From Bactericera cockerelli (Eukaryota; Arthropoda; Insecta; Hemiptera; Triozidae), in the NCBI GenBank assembly GCA_024516035.1, contig CM044966.1, forward strand, positions 17,229,391 through 17,293,390: a stretch of 64,000 nucleotides of DNA, read 5' to 3'. Shown piece after piece: positions 42,561 through 53,481 of the stretch; positions within the stretch are counted from its first letter, which is position 1, and every line of letters starts with the position of its first letter. The notes under the pieces are model-generated. The model saw nothing but the letters and a program-made list of their open reading frames with translations. It was not told the DNA's origin and ran no database searches. A program made the translations under genes and the position numbers.

Positions 42561-43589
42561 TATTATTATCACGATAGGGATACCCAGCATAATAGAGTCG
42601 GGAATAGCCAGCAGAATGTCCATTCTCACAATAAGGAAATTGGTGGTTTCGATATCAACCATCTCTTGACGTTCTGGTGACTATTCCCGACCAATTATGG
42701 ACACATTAGTTCCTCGTGATTGGTTCACATTGTATACACGAGGCAATTTTGAAATTTTATACTTTTGTTTATATTCCTATTTTCATAAAAAATACCGAGA
42801 CACCTAAAATGTTAACGTTTGATGCCTTGGTGTTTCAAACACCCGCACCCACCGTCTTACCCTACTTGATACCCGAGGTACGGCCTTCTATGTATTTCCC
42901 CTTCGTACTTTACACACGTGGCCTTAATTCTGTTTTTAATAGTCCTGCTCGATACCTGAGACATTGCGAAGTATGTGTTTTTCTAACCTTAATGGCCGTG
43001 TATATTTCCTAGTCCTACTGTATGACACTAATATTTAGCATACGTCTTACTCAATAACGCATGCAAAAAATAAATGTTATAACATCGATCTAGTCCTAGG
43101 GATTTGAACTTGATCCATACTATATGAGATATACCTGCAATACTCTGACGCAAGCTTGTGTCGAAACATTTTTGACCGAAACTAGGTAAAATTTCTATCA
43201 TTTAGGTATTAAATGAAATAAATTTTACGGCTGACTTTTTTTATGGTTCCTTTAAACCCATCATTTTGAAATAACCACAAGAAATAACCACAATTTGGTT
43301 ATATTTATTTGAAAACCTACCTAATCATTGTTCTATCAAACACATTGGCTGAGGTTTAAGTGCGCCCCATACAAATAAAAGACATAAATATTGTCTGAAA
43401 TAGGTTTGGGTGCTATGAAACAATATATGGAAGTGACGGAAGGTAAGAAGTGTCGTGAAATACATACACAGAAATTGTTTATTCGTAATAATATAGTTGG
43501 GACGTTTTATTGATAATTTAGATCGTAAGAATAGTCCACTTGGTAGGTTTTGGTAGACTTTTATAGACTGGTATGAAAATGGTTGTGAA
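42561..43589. other. Spacer with Helitron-minisatellite relics
   Basis: Bases 42865-42990 contain TACCCGAGGTACGGCCTTCT then ATGTATTTCCCC and a second decayed unit, like the Helitron minisatellite at 45040. Bases 42590-42625 (AGAGTCGGGAATAGCCAGC) resemble the 5S-SINE linker. No gene. Confidence 0.45.
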
Positions 43590-43659
43590 TGCCTTTAGGA
43601 AAACTTCCTAAAGGCAGAGAAGTATATGGCCTTCGATCCATTCGTGAATATTGAAGATA
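43590..43659 (-). pseudogene. BEL/Pao pol relic, short distal piece
   Basis: The minus strand encodes IFNIHEWIEGHI from the Helitron junction onward. It continues the frame of 45628-45845, placing W-I exactly six residues after the D of LWSD, the spacing of the WxDS......W-I/L motif in BEL/Pao pol. A perfect 12-bp-stem hairpin (TGCCTTTAGGAA, loop AAC) lies at 43590-43616. Confidence 0.5.
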
Positions 43660-45627
43660 TCAAACACCTCGGCCGAGGTGTGAAGAACGCCTATACAAAG
43701 AAAGAGACAGACCGGCAGAGTGTAAGGTTACGGAAAACATAGTTCCCATGCATTTCATGTTCTTTCAGCCAGCGAAAAGTGCAACAGGAATTTCAAAAAT
43801 TGTGATTTTTATGGACTCTACGTTGAAAAATAAGTTGATTTGACTTTTTGTTTGACTTCCTAGGCCAACGGGAACCCTATTTTCGAGATCCCCCATCAAT
43901 CGTGAAAGACATGAAAGATTCATATAAAAAAAATCTGTTCTTTTTTTTTTTTTTCATACGGATCCTTTGAGACCCGACTTAGTGTCCTTAACTTGGCATT
44001 GAAGATTAAGTGAGTTGTCTATAGTGATCAAGATATAATGAAGATGAGCCCAGACCAAAAAAAATTCTAAATTATAATCGGGCGGCCCATTTGGGCGGCC
44101 TCGGGTTTTGGGAGCCCAAATCGGGAATTGAAGGATAAAACTATTCTTAAGTGGTATCAAATGAAAGATCTTGATGAGCAGATACCTAATTTATTGGTTT
44201 TATTCCTTCATCCGGTCCACTGGGTGGCACCTGGTGGCCTTTTCATTCTCTTTGGCGAGTAGGTACCTTCGAATCCTTAGCACAGTGGTCAGATCTTGAC
44301 CAGTATGTATTTTTCGAGATGACCTCGCTCTCTCTTTGCAAAACTTTAATGTTTAAGTTTCCAAGTATTAATTTAGTTAGATCATTTTCTGTCCTCGTTT
44401 TTAGAAGACAACTTTGTCTATTGGTAGCATACTCGACATGAAACCCAGTCAGCGCGGGTTCGAATCCTGGCGGGGACGAAATCTTTTAGCTCTATTTTTT
44501 CAATTTGGGCTTAACGTTGTTCTGTTTTTCCGCTCTTTATATTTGATCTTGATGACGACCCTATTACCCTCGCGAGGAAAATTGTAGTAGTTGTAGAATT
44601 GGGCAATGACCTGTGGTGCGGCATTACGAAATTGTTTTTTAACAATCATGGTTGAATGGAGGTAAAATATGATGAATTAGCTCTCGTAATGTCGATGCTA
44701 CTCACTAAATGTTGTGACAAAGTAGTGCCCTTGGCTAAGTGGGTAGCGTACTAGTCAGCCTGACTTGGGTTCGATCCCCATCAGGGCAGTTTTTTTTTCT
44801 CTGTCCATGTATGTCCAGGGTACACTCATACCTCGTGAGGTCTTGATAAGGGACGTCATCGAGTTATCTCCCGACCAAAAATTTGGTTAGGTAGGTACCA
44901 CGAGTTCACTCCCGCTCAGGATTTTATCAACACCGAATTCTCTCCCGTCGATTGCATTTTTACCTGAGTTTATACCTACATAGTTTAGGCCTAGCATAAA
45001 TTATATAATAGAAATACCTAATAGGCTTTCTATGTATTTTACCTAACCCTACTATGAACCCGAGGCATTGCCTTCTATGTATTATCCCTAAACCTACTAT
45101 ATTCCTGAGGCATGGCCTTCTATGTATTTTACCTAACTCTACTATACACTCAAGGTTCTATACCTTTTATTAGTTAGACATTTTAAAGATTTCCATATAA
45201 AAAGATGATTCTTATATAAAATACGTTCATGCCTCAATACACTAAGGCCATGGTTCAATACACTACGGTCATGCCTCAATACATTACGGCCATGCCTCAA
45301 TACACTACGTTCATGCCTCAATACACTACGGTCATCGTCATGCCTCAATACACTACGTTCATGCCTCAATACACTACGTTCATGCCTCAATACACTACGT
45401 TCATGCCTCAATGCACTACGGCCATGCCTCAATACACTACGGCCATGCCTCAATACACTACGTTCATGTCTCAATACAGTACGCTCATGCTTCAATACAC
45501 TACGGTCATGCCTCAATAAACTACGGTCATGCCTCAATACACTACGGCCATGCCTCTATACACTACGGTCATGCCTCAATACACTACGGCCATGCCTCGG
45601 CCCGCAAAGCAGGCGACAGCCCCCTAG
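43660..45627 (+). mobile_element. Non-autonomous Helitron, 1968 bp
   Basis: Starts TCAAACACCTCGGCCGAGG after A (43659). It ends with hairpin CCCGC-AAA-GCAGG, GCGACAGCCCC and CTAG before T (45628). 5'-TC, a 3' hairpin, CTRR and A^T insertion without TSD are the Helitron signature. The inside holds a divergent copy of 33378-34900, two SINE-B-type heads (44404-44480, 44724-44800), a ~66-bp minisatellite (45020-45160) and a 21-bp minisatellite (45229-45600). No Rep/helicase. Confidence 0.85.
45229..45600 (+). repeat. 21-bp minisatellite at Helitron 3' end
   Basis: About 17 copies of ATGCCTCAATACACTACGGTC or its GGCC/TTC variants. The unit is a multiple of three, so open frames (MPQYTT repeats) result; these are not considered genes. 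It abuts the 3' hairpin. Confidence 0.92.
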
Positions 45628-46056
45628 TCTGACCATAAGTAAAAACCGTGAATTGGGCGATTTAACGATTTAATAACATATAATAAACTGCGATGTGCAA
45701 TGAGCGCACCCATCAGTTCGAGTCGCGGGAAAGTTATATTTTTAGGGGACACTATTATTTTTGAAAATATCATATCACAAGTTATGCCACAGAGGCATTT
45801 ATACAACGAACGTAAACAGTTGCCCCGTAAGAGCAATATAAGCAAGCGTCAGAAAAGACATGGAATTCAATTTTAGAGTCAGGTGTAGTGTAATATTACA
45901 CGTAATAATCTGGGTAGTTCATAAGTTGAAATCTTCTGTAAGTCGTCAACTATCTCTAAGAAAATTCTAGTGTCTTTATCAGTAAGTACTGTGTCCCAAT
46001 CTTTGTTTTGTGTCCAAGATCATAAAATGAACTCTCGTTTAGTTACTTTGGCCTCA

Positions 46057-46090
<34 letters not shown>

Positions 46091-46850
46091 TGGGGTTTTA
46101 ACGTCGCTTTCAACTGCCATGGTCATATCACGACGGGGGTTTTACCCTCCATTCGCAGGAGACTCACAAACCTGCTACTCACATTGACCTCACCCAGCCT
46201 GAGAACTTTTAAGTTAATATGCTTCAAGCTAATAGAGTCAGTATCTATATGCCAGTGAATACCCAACACATTTTGGACGGGTTGAACACTTTTTATTTTA
46301 AGATAAGATTTATTTATTGGTGTACATCAAATTTACAATTTGTTTACACAAGTCAAATACATATACAGAAATGGGGCAGGGGAAGGAAAAGACATAATAG
46401 AACTTAAGAAGTAACAAACTAAGTAAATTGTAAGCTGGACCATATCACTCAAACTACAACTCAAAAATTCTTCTAAGGAATAAAAAGCCTCCTTTTTTAT
46501 TTCGTCAGGAAGAGAATCGAACTTAGGACTCTTAGGGTGGAATTAATAGACGTTTTTGTAATACCTCTGTGGCGCTAAGTCACGGATTGCGTATTGTGTA
46601 ATATGGGGAAAATTGACGTTTTGACGTTCAGACTTCAGTGATTGATGTTGTCTATTAATTTCGCCCTTACAGTTAGTCGACCATGCGCGCAGATTTAGCG
46701 AAGCATCATGAAAAATATCACAAGATTTAAATTTTTGTAAGGCAATATCGTCATCAGTAACTGCTGGATTATCTTTAATGCCTAGCGTCTCTAGATCCCA
46801 GAATAATCTCAAATCATGTTCTTGAGTTAAAGGTCTGATTTCTGATAGTT
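45628..46850 (-). pseudogene. BEL/Pao retrotransposon pol relic
   Basis: Two readable stretches on the minus strand. 46812-46700 encodes FWDLETLGIKD followed by an acidic stretch, like the FWE/D-LE-x-IG segment between protease and reverse transcriptase; then ASLNLRAWSTN resembles the later NLRKWxSN motif, so ~350 residues seem deleted between them. 45760-45628 encodes PKNITFPRLELMGALIAHRS and GFYLWSD, the PRLEL...LWxDS region (peptidase A17/RNase H part). A 5S-SINE lies inside (46058-46200). No LTRs were found. Family assignment is by remembered motifs. Confidence 0.65.
46058..46200 (-). repeat. 5S-type SINE, truncated, with poly(A)
   Basis: T-run 46060-46087, then GTGGGGTTTTAACGTCGCTT, CCATTCGCAGGAGACTCAC and CACCCAGCCTG. 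5'-truncated inside the shared domain. Confidence 0.85.
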
Positions 46851-47317
46851 GAGCGGTCTGTCTTTTATCTCTTCAATAACAAATGGGATCTTGAGGTCGT
46901 TGTGGATTGTTTTATTCGTTGTGGATTGTTTTTTACAAGTTTAAACAAGGTACTAACTTGTGATCCACACTGAATGAAAAAATACCTGAATCATATTTTT
47001 TCAAATGGCCCAAGTGATGGATTTTTTGATCCCTTCGCACGTAAAATGACCTTTTCTAATGAGATTTTGGCTCATCTGATGAACTTTGTCGCTTCGTAAA
47101 GATTAATAATAGGGAATATTTCAGAGTTGAATTTGTACAGACAAGCTGGGGTAATCTAGTGCGAGTAGTCTCTAGATGCCTCAGTGTCTAGCTGTCTACT
47201 GCTGGTATCATCCCTGGATCAGACTATTCGTCTACAGTTGTAGGTACGAGTAGGAATGTTACGCGGGCCAGTCTACTTGTCTAAAATCAGTCCGAGAGTC
47301 ATTTTATTTGGCAATAG
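46851..47317. other. Spacer, nothing identified
   Basis: Contains a ~20-bp direct repeat, CGTTGTGGATTGTTTT (46899 and 46917). No gene. Confidence 0.4.
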
Positions 47318-48005
47318 GTGAGTTCGGTGCGAAGATTACCCGCACCTTTTTCGCATGTATGAATTCGGTGCCGCCTAAAAAAAGTGTTGTACGAGTTCGG
47401 TGCGGTCTTAATGACTTATAAATTGATTTTTTGTTTATAATGTACTAGTTGCTTGTTAACATTCATCCTGCTGTTATTAAGTTAGTAGATTATTTTATAG
47501 ATAGTTACATTCAGCAAGACTGTCCATTTCCTCCTTGAAGGCCATGCCTTGGGTTTATAGTAGGGTTAGATAAATACAATGAAGGCCATGCCTTGAGTTT
47601 ATAGTAGGTTTAGGTAAAATACAATGAAGGCCATGCCTTGGGTTTATAGTAGGGTTAAGTAAAATACAATGACGGCCATGCCTTGGGTTTATAGTAGGGT
47701 TAGGTAAAATACAATGAAGGCCATGCCTTGGGTTTATAGTAGGGTTAGATAAAATACAATGAAGGCCATGCCTTGGGTTTATAGTAGGGTTAGGTAAAAT
47801 ACAATGACGGCCATGCCTCGGTTTATTAATTGAAGGCCATGCCTATAAGGAAAAAAAAAACTATAATTACCTGATCATCAGGGCAAGTACCAGGGCACCG
47901 AATTCATACATGACCTTTTTTAGGCGGCACCGAATTCATACATGACCTTTTTTAGGCGGCACCGAACTTATACATTTTTTTATTTTCCGCACCGAACTCA
48001 TACAT
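47318..48005. mobile_element. MITE with TGAGTTCGGTGCG ends and 45-bp minisatellite core
   Basis: TGAGTTCGGTGCG (47319-47331) is the perfect inverse of CGCACCGAACTCA (47988-48000). Sub-terminal copies ATGAATTCGGTGCCGCCTAA lie at ~47358 and, inverted, at ~47895-47970. The core (47536-47835) has about 6 copies of a 45-bp unit, GGCCATGCCTTGGGTTTATA..., in reverse orientation to the Helitron minisatellite. Confidence 0.7.
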
Positions 48006-48574
48006 AGCCTTTTATTTCGATAAAGGTTGATAGGATTAAATCTATAAGTATTAGGTACCAAATGAACGGTTGCGAGACTTGTTTCAAAATACATGGCGCA
48101 AATAACCGTAGGTTCACTGCGGTTATTTCAACCATTTGGAAAGAGCATTTTTAAATAATGTACCTAATTAAAACAAAGGTAGTATAATAATATAATATAT
48201 TATATTATTTTTAGGGTGTAATTCCGACTGTAGTAGGAAAGAATACAATGGTCTATAGCAAGGGTCTGAATTTTTGAGTTGTGATCATGTAGTTGAATGC
48301 AATGTTAAACCCAATTTTTTTACTATTATTATTATTAAAAATAATAATAATAATAAAATAAAATAAATCCAACGGGGTACAAGTTTGCAATGCAAGGATT
48401 ATTGTGTATAATACCAGGACGGTTGCAATACTTTAACAGGATATTGTAAACTTGTATTTGGAGACTGGCATCTCCACGGCCCTAGTCCACCTGAGCTGAT
48501 GGTGTAAAACTGTAAAAGCATACTTAAAGCATTAAGTCTGTATTTTAAAGTTTTGCACTAATGGATAACATCTA
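48006..48574. other. Spacer with AT and ATT/AAT microsatellites
   Basis: TATAATATATTATATTA at ~48190 and (ATT)n/(AAT)n at 48313-48355. No gene. Confidence 0.4.
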
Positions 48575-48700
48575 AGAAAAAAATAAATGAGGAAAATCCA
48601 AGCATGGGGTGGGATTCGATCCACGAATCACGGATCCCCACGCGCTGGATTTTTTACATTACAGATACGGCGCGCCGTAACCACATCAACTACTAATGTT
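48575..48700 (-). repeat. SINE-C copy, decayed
   Basis: The reverse complement has GTTGATGTGGTTACGGCGCG, B box GGATCGAATCCCACCCCATG and TTTTCCTCATTTATTT. Confidence 0.6.
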
Positions 48701-48758
48701 GCATGATTTTTAAAATATACCTTATAAATACCTCATTTGTACATAAATGTACTACAGT

Positions 48759-48830
48759 AAACTTTGCCTATAACGACGGTCAAGGGACCGGGAACTTTTC
48801 GTCGTTATAGGCGAATGTCGTTTTAACCTA
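48759..48830. repeat. pogo/Tigger-like end fragment
   Basis: CAGTAAACTTTGCCTATAAC GACGG, then TTTTCGTCGTTATAGGCGAA. This internal pairing around CGTCGTTATAG resembles ends of pogo/Tigger elements (recalled). The opposite end is not found. Confidence 0.4.
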
Positions 48831-49005
48831 ATGTACTTATGTAGTTGCATATTCATTTTATGTGGGGGTAAAATTGTCAATACAAAGGTACATTTTAACA
48901 AGGTAATGGTTATACCGTAACAATGTAGCGTGGTACTTCAATCTTTTATGTTCACACCAGATTTTTTTTACCCTACATGTTACTCAAAAAATATTTTCGT
49001 TTTCG

Positions 49006-49356
49006 TTAATATTCGAGGCAGATACGTTGGTGGTACCATAATAAAAAAAAGTTTATAAAAAAAATCAAAGATTTTTTGTCACCTACTTGGCTTATACCAA
49101 ATCGACAGGACACCAAGACATTAAAATCAAAAGAGAAATTTTCTAGGTACTTCTTAAACAACGATGTAGGATCTTTGAATGACACTTTTTTCCACGAGTA
49201 GTGACCAAGTAATTGTGCAAGATTTCTTTTTATTTCATCAGAAATGAATTCGATGGGTAACGGACTCCTCCCTCTAGCCTTTCTTCTATCTATAGGTATT
49301 AAGTATTCAATAGTTGGTAACAAACCATAGTGAAAGATAGGAAAATCTGTAGCCAC
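49006..49356 (-). CDS. Unrecognised open frame, 116 codons
   Basis: A minus-strand frame, open for 116 codons and longer if the SINE-B junction is ignored. Residues ~25-90 look protein-like (DEIKRNLAQLLGHYSWKKVS, PTSLFKKYLENFSF); the rest is AT-driven. I do not recognise a family. It may be a decayed transposon exon or chance. There is no promoter, splice or codon evidence either way. Confidence 0.2.
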   Translation of the reverse strand: MATDFPIFHYGLLPTIEYLIPIDRRKARGRSPLPIEFISDEIKRNLAQLLGHYSWKKVSFKDPTSLFKKYLENFSFDFNVLVSCRFGISQVGDKKSLIFFINFFLLWYHQRICLEY

Positions 49357-49600
49357 CTTAGTCGAGAGGGTACAGCGCTAGGCTTGCACGTACGGTGACC
49401 TGGGTTCGAATCCCAGAGTAGTCGGAATTTTTGGACTGTCTCATGAATGTTACGGTTGTTACGGGGTCGACTCATACCTCGTGAGGAAAAATTAGTTGTT
49501 ACTTTAATGTGAGCAGCAACCAGTGGCGGAAAAGGCAAAAACATTACGGCAAAAGAAAAATACTTGGATTTATTAAAAGAAACATACACATTTATTTATT
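49357..49600 (+). repeat. SINE-B copy
   Basis: ACCTTAGTCGAGAGGGTACA, GCTTGCACGTACGGTGACCT, B box GGGTTCGAATCCC, body TCATACCTCGTGAGGAAAAA, GAGCAGCAACCAGTGGCGG. Confidence 0.75.
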
Positions 49601-49654
49601 CTATGATTTTTATTAAATAAGATAGGAAAAGAGGAATTTTTTGGAGTCGACAAC

Positions 49655-49975
49655 TTTGATTCCAGAAAACTGTTCTTTTTTTGTATTTCTACCGTAAGGC
49701 CCCAGCTGCCTGTCACCGCTTTCGGGCGAGATATCCGTCGAACAAAGCATGACAGAAGAAAGTTAATAATCGGAGTAGCTAATATTTTACTTCTGATAAA
49801 TTTCTAATATTAGAAATGGGAAGTGTTCTACTGTGTTCTTTTTTTACATATAATATCATCTTTAAATTTGGAACATATTTTTCGGCTAACTTTGATCGCC
49901 AACCCTAGGCGACCCCGCCGCTTTCAAAGGTGAAAAAGTGTCTGCCTGCCGATACGAACACTTTTGACTCCTATC
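49655..49975 (+). repeat. 272-bp family with palindrome tip inserted
   Basis: TACCGTAAGGCCCCAGCTGC, then CGAGATATCCGTCGAAC. At 49788-49840 the type-1 tip (TTACTTCTGATAAATTTC / TAATATTAGAAATGGGAAGT) interrupts. The family resumes at TCGGCTAACTTTGATCGCC and GAAAAAGTGTCTGCC. Confidence 0.6.
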
Positions 49976-50227
49976 ATAAAACTAACTTGTTCCTAATCCT
50001 AGATACTCAATATTATGTATTCGTATGTTTTGTATTTCTGTATCCATGAGACCTGTGGTATCTATTGATGACTCACATTCGAGAGGTTTATCAGTTCATG
50101 AGTGCCTTTCTCGTTTTCAACAAGAGACTCTATGAATCATTGAACGATGCCAAAACAATGGCTTTTTAAGACAAATATAAAAACCGGTGATAGAGCAGTA
50201 CCCTTTGAATTGCTTCTTATTTTTTTG

Positions 50228-50565
50228 TCTTCTTATTACTTTCCTTATCCTATAATAAGGAAAGTATTGTAATCGTCGAAAATTTGACCTATTTTTTTTC
50301 ACATTTCTGGACGAATCAGCTTCAGTATATCTAAGAAGATGTTTTCAGCCATTTGTTCCGCGCGTCCGCTTTGACTAACTTTTATTATTATTTATCCTAG
50401 ATTGAGGTTGTGACATATCAAATTTATTGATTATGAAGTGTTGATTACGAATTGGGCATTGATTTTTAGCTATCTGTTACCGTTGAGTCACCAGTGGCTG
50501 AACTCGACTTCTTTTTGGGGGACAAGGAAAGTCGTGTGATGTTAACTCCAGAATTTGTTCGAATA
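50228..50565 (+). mobile_element. Compact palindrome-tipped repeat, type 2
   Basis: It starts ATTACTTTCCTTATCCTA / TAATAAGGAAAGTATTGT, then TCGTCGAAAATTTGACC, TTTCTGGACGAATCAGC. It ends GGACAAGGAAAGTCGTGTGA TGTTAACTCCAGAATTT. Both ends match the two breakpoints of LINE copy B (39118 and 56515). ~340 bp, non-coding. Confidence 0.65.
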
Positions 50566-51166
50566 GAAATAAATTTTTGCTTGTTACTTCAGAGAAATTT
50601 AGTAATCGGATTCACGAGGAAGTATGGAGTCCATAATTGGCAGAGTAATTTTTGCTTTTTTAGCTAAAAGTAGTGTTTTGAAAACCTGTAAAATCGAGTG
50701 ATTGATAAATCTATGTTGTATATACTTTACCTTGACAATTCTTTTAGTTTCTTAAATTACCCATGTAATGAAACATAAATAATTATATAAGTAACAAAAA
50801 AGATTCCGATATTTAGTCGATTTGGAGCTATTACCTTGTTTCTTGTAATTGAAATAGTGCCAAGTGTAAAACATGTAATTCCCTACTCAAGACCCTAGGA
50901 CCTAGGAAAATCTACGAAAGGATTACATACACATCTTTGCACAAAACACTAGAAAAATGATCTCAGACCATCAACATCATCGAGTCAATTGGTGGAGAAA
51001 TCTGCGGCTCATGAACTTCAACAATAGAGAAAAAGAAGATTACGCTTTCACAAGCAGAAGCTCAATTTCAGGTGATACCGTCAATGATGTTTTGGCGAGA
51101 ATGACAGCGCTTGATGGTGTAGTTGGTCAAGTCAAACGATCCGACAGAGCTTCTCCGAGCTTCGTG
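50566..51166. other. Spacer, nothing identified
   Basis: A 72-codon frame at 50957-51175 has no recognisable product and runs into the SINE target site. AT-rich otherwise. Confidence 0.35.
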
Positions 51167-51180
51167 TATAAATAGAACTT

Positions 51181-51498
51181 CTTCTTCTTTCACTTTGTCT
51201 TTCCTAATCCTACTTGGGGTCGGCATTGTTCAACCTCATTTTTGAGGTTGGTTGTGGCAAATGTTTTACGGCTAGATGACCTTCCTAACACCAACGATTC
51301 TATTTGATTTTTCGCTGGGAATCGTACCAGCTACCCACATTAAACTTAGCCAGCCTGGGTAGGGCCGGCATTGCCAGGCTCACGTGTTTGGGGGAACAGA
51401 ATTTTCTTTGTGAAAAGTCTGCTCCGACCGGGAATTGAACTCAGAATCTCTGTACTACGGGCAGTAGTCACAACCGTTACGCCACGGAAGCTGGCGTA
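51181..51498 (-). repeat. SINE-1 copy with 14-bp TSD
   Basis: TSD TATAAATAGAACTT at 51167-51180 and 51499-51512. The reverse complement reads head CAGCTTCCGTGGCGTAACGG, B box GAGTTCAATTCCC, the shared domain (partly deleted) and the full tail. Confidence 0.9.
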
Positions 51499-51512
51499 TA
51501 TAAATAGAACTT

Positions 51513-51884
51513 GATCTACCCATTTATTGTTATTATTTTTATACTAAATTTGTACATTGTTAATAGAATGTTGAAAGAAGTAATTCATAAACCATTTTTA
51601 TTTATTGAAAAAACACAAAAAAATGTTGTTTTTTTGTAGTATGTGTAGGATGAGAGACAATACACGTTCAAATTTTCAGAAATGGAACTGATTTATTCAT
51701 GGATCAAGCTGCCAGTCCATAAGGGAAATACATAAATCGTGGATGAACAAACTACAAGATCTAACAGTTTGCCTTTATCATAGGTATTTTAAAGCGCTAT
51801 CAAATCCCGTTATCCCAAGATCGCTAATTTTCAATTCCGATTTTTCGGGATTGAAACAGTCCCAGGATTGTAAACCATAAATAC
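51513..51884. other. Spacer, nothing identified
   Basis: AT-rich, no repeat or coding signal. Confidence 0.4.
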
Positions 51885-52445
51885 GAATCAAATGTCAATT
51901 TTAAAGTTCGAAAATAATTTTTGGCCAACCGTGATTGCCGCCCCTTGCGGTCTCCGCCCAAGACAACTCCTTTTGGATTCCAGGATTTTTTTTATCTCCT
52001 ACCGTAAAGGTAGGATCACACTATATGGCATAGATGCCATATTTTCTATGGCGAGAAAGAAAAACGAATGGCACATATAATATATAACACTTATACAATG
52101 CCATATAATGTGGCAAAAAAACTCTATGGCATTGTATGTCTTCCCCCTTGCCATAGACAAGCCTGCCAGCCGTCACCATATCATATTGTAGACCATGTGT
52201 GTGATGAAGCACTCACACGAATGCCATAGATCCTGCCATACGTCTATGGCACTTGTCGCCATAGACAAAAATAGTTTTATGGTCATGTAAACAAAGACCG
52301 ATCACACGCTATGGCAAGGGAGATTGGCATATTATATGTCGCTCTGCCATATCGTGTGATCCTACCTTAAGGCCGCAACTACCTTGTGACGCTATCGGGC
52401 GGAATGCCCGCCGGACGGAGCAAAAAAAACGAATAGGATACCTTT
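51885..52445 (+). repeat. 272-bp family copy split by a MITE
   Basis: AAATAATTTTTGGCCAACCG TGATTGCC ... TCTCCTACCG on the left; GGCCGCAACTACCTTGTGAC, CGGGCGGAATGCCCGCCGGA on the right. The MITE 52008-52367 lies exactly at the TAA of ACCGTAAGGCC. Confidence 0.85.
52008..52367. mobile_element. Harbinger-like MITE, 360 bp
   Basis: TIRs AGGTAGGATCACAC and GTGTGATCCTACCT, with TSD TAA (52005-52007, 52368-52370) as for PIF/Harbinger elements. The interior has many TATGGCA/TGCCATA words, inverted across the centre. No coding sequence. Uninterrupted sister repeats show the empty site. Confidence 0.88.
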
Positions 52446-52494
52446 AAAAAATTGTAGTATTGAGTCAATTTCAAATTTTAAATATACTTTCGGC

Positions 52495-52680
52495 CATCCC
52501 TACATTCGCTGGGAATCGTACCAGCTACCCACATTAACCTCACCCAGCCGGAAATGCTACCCTCACACGAACGGAGGGAACAGAATTTTCTGTGTGAAAA
52601 ATCTGCTCCAACCGGGGATCGAACTCAGGATCTCTGGACTCGGGCAGTAGTCACAACCGTTACGCCACGGAGGCTGGCGT
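52495..52680 (-). repeat. SINE-1 copy, 3'-truncated
   Basis: The reverse complement has GCCTCCGTGGCGTAACGG, B box GAGTTCGATCCCC and the domain to TTCCCAGCGAATGTAG. The tail is missing. Confidence 0.8.
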
Positions 52681-52844
52681 AACGCTTGTGACTGGCATAC
52701 AACCACACAACTTCTTAATAATTAATTATTAATACATGTACATATTTATATAGACCGACGAGTGAGCAAGAAGATTTGCGTGAAACGACAAGAAGACTTC
52801 AAGAAGACATATTTGAAAGGAGATGACGAATGAACAAATTATTC

Positions 52845-53010
52845 GACCAACTGTGATTTCCGCCCCTCGGCGGCTCCTCCGACCCGGGGATAGGGCCGCA
52901 ACTAGCTCGCGACGCTTTCAGGCGGAAGAACCGCCGAACGGAGCAAGATAGAAAAAGCTAATAGTCGGAAAATCCCTTTGAATTTTTTTGTAGAGTAAAA
53001 AATCAAATTT
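52845..53010 (+). repeat. 272-bp family copy
   Basis: CGACCAACTGTGATTTCCGC ... GCAACTAGCTCGCGACGCTT, GGCGG-AAGAA-CCGCC, GAACGGAGCAAGATAG. Confidence 0.75.
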
Positions 53011-53481
53011 AATGTCGATTTTCCCCTATATCATCACCCTGGACAATGTGTATCCCTATTGTTCACTATGACCTACGAAAACTAGACAAAAATATTGCTT
53101 TCCCTCAAGAAAAATTACACGCTTACTACTCCGTCATAGATAAAATATCTGACTATTATTTATTGTTTACCGATTAATAAAAAAATGCAAATCATGTGTC
53201 AGCCGCTTTTTTTGTAATGAAAACTACAACTTTAGTATGAAACTAAATCCCCTATATTGTATTAGCAATGCCGACCTTACAGCTAAACTGTATGCAATAC
53301 ACTTTATTATAATATGACGTATCTTCATGTTCACAAATAACAATCGAAAAATTTCTAATCTGTTCTGACTCATTGAGTGCCATTCAGTCGTTACAAAATT
53401 TTCCCTTAACTCCAAAGCACAAGAAATTATAATATAATAATATCTATCCTCCACAATAATACGTAAACATAAATTACAAGC
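53011..53481. other. Spacer, nothing identified
   Basis: AT-rich. No gene or known repeat. Confidence 0.4.

Noticed and set aside
45229..45537. Repeat protein with MPQYTT units
   Set aside because: A 21-bp minisatellite at a Helitron end; the frame is open only because the unit is a multiple of three.
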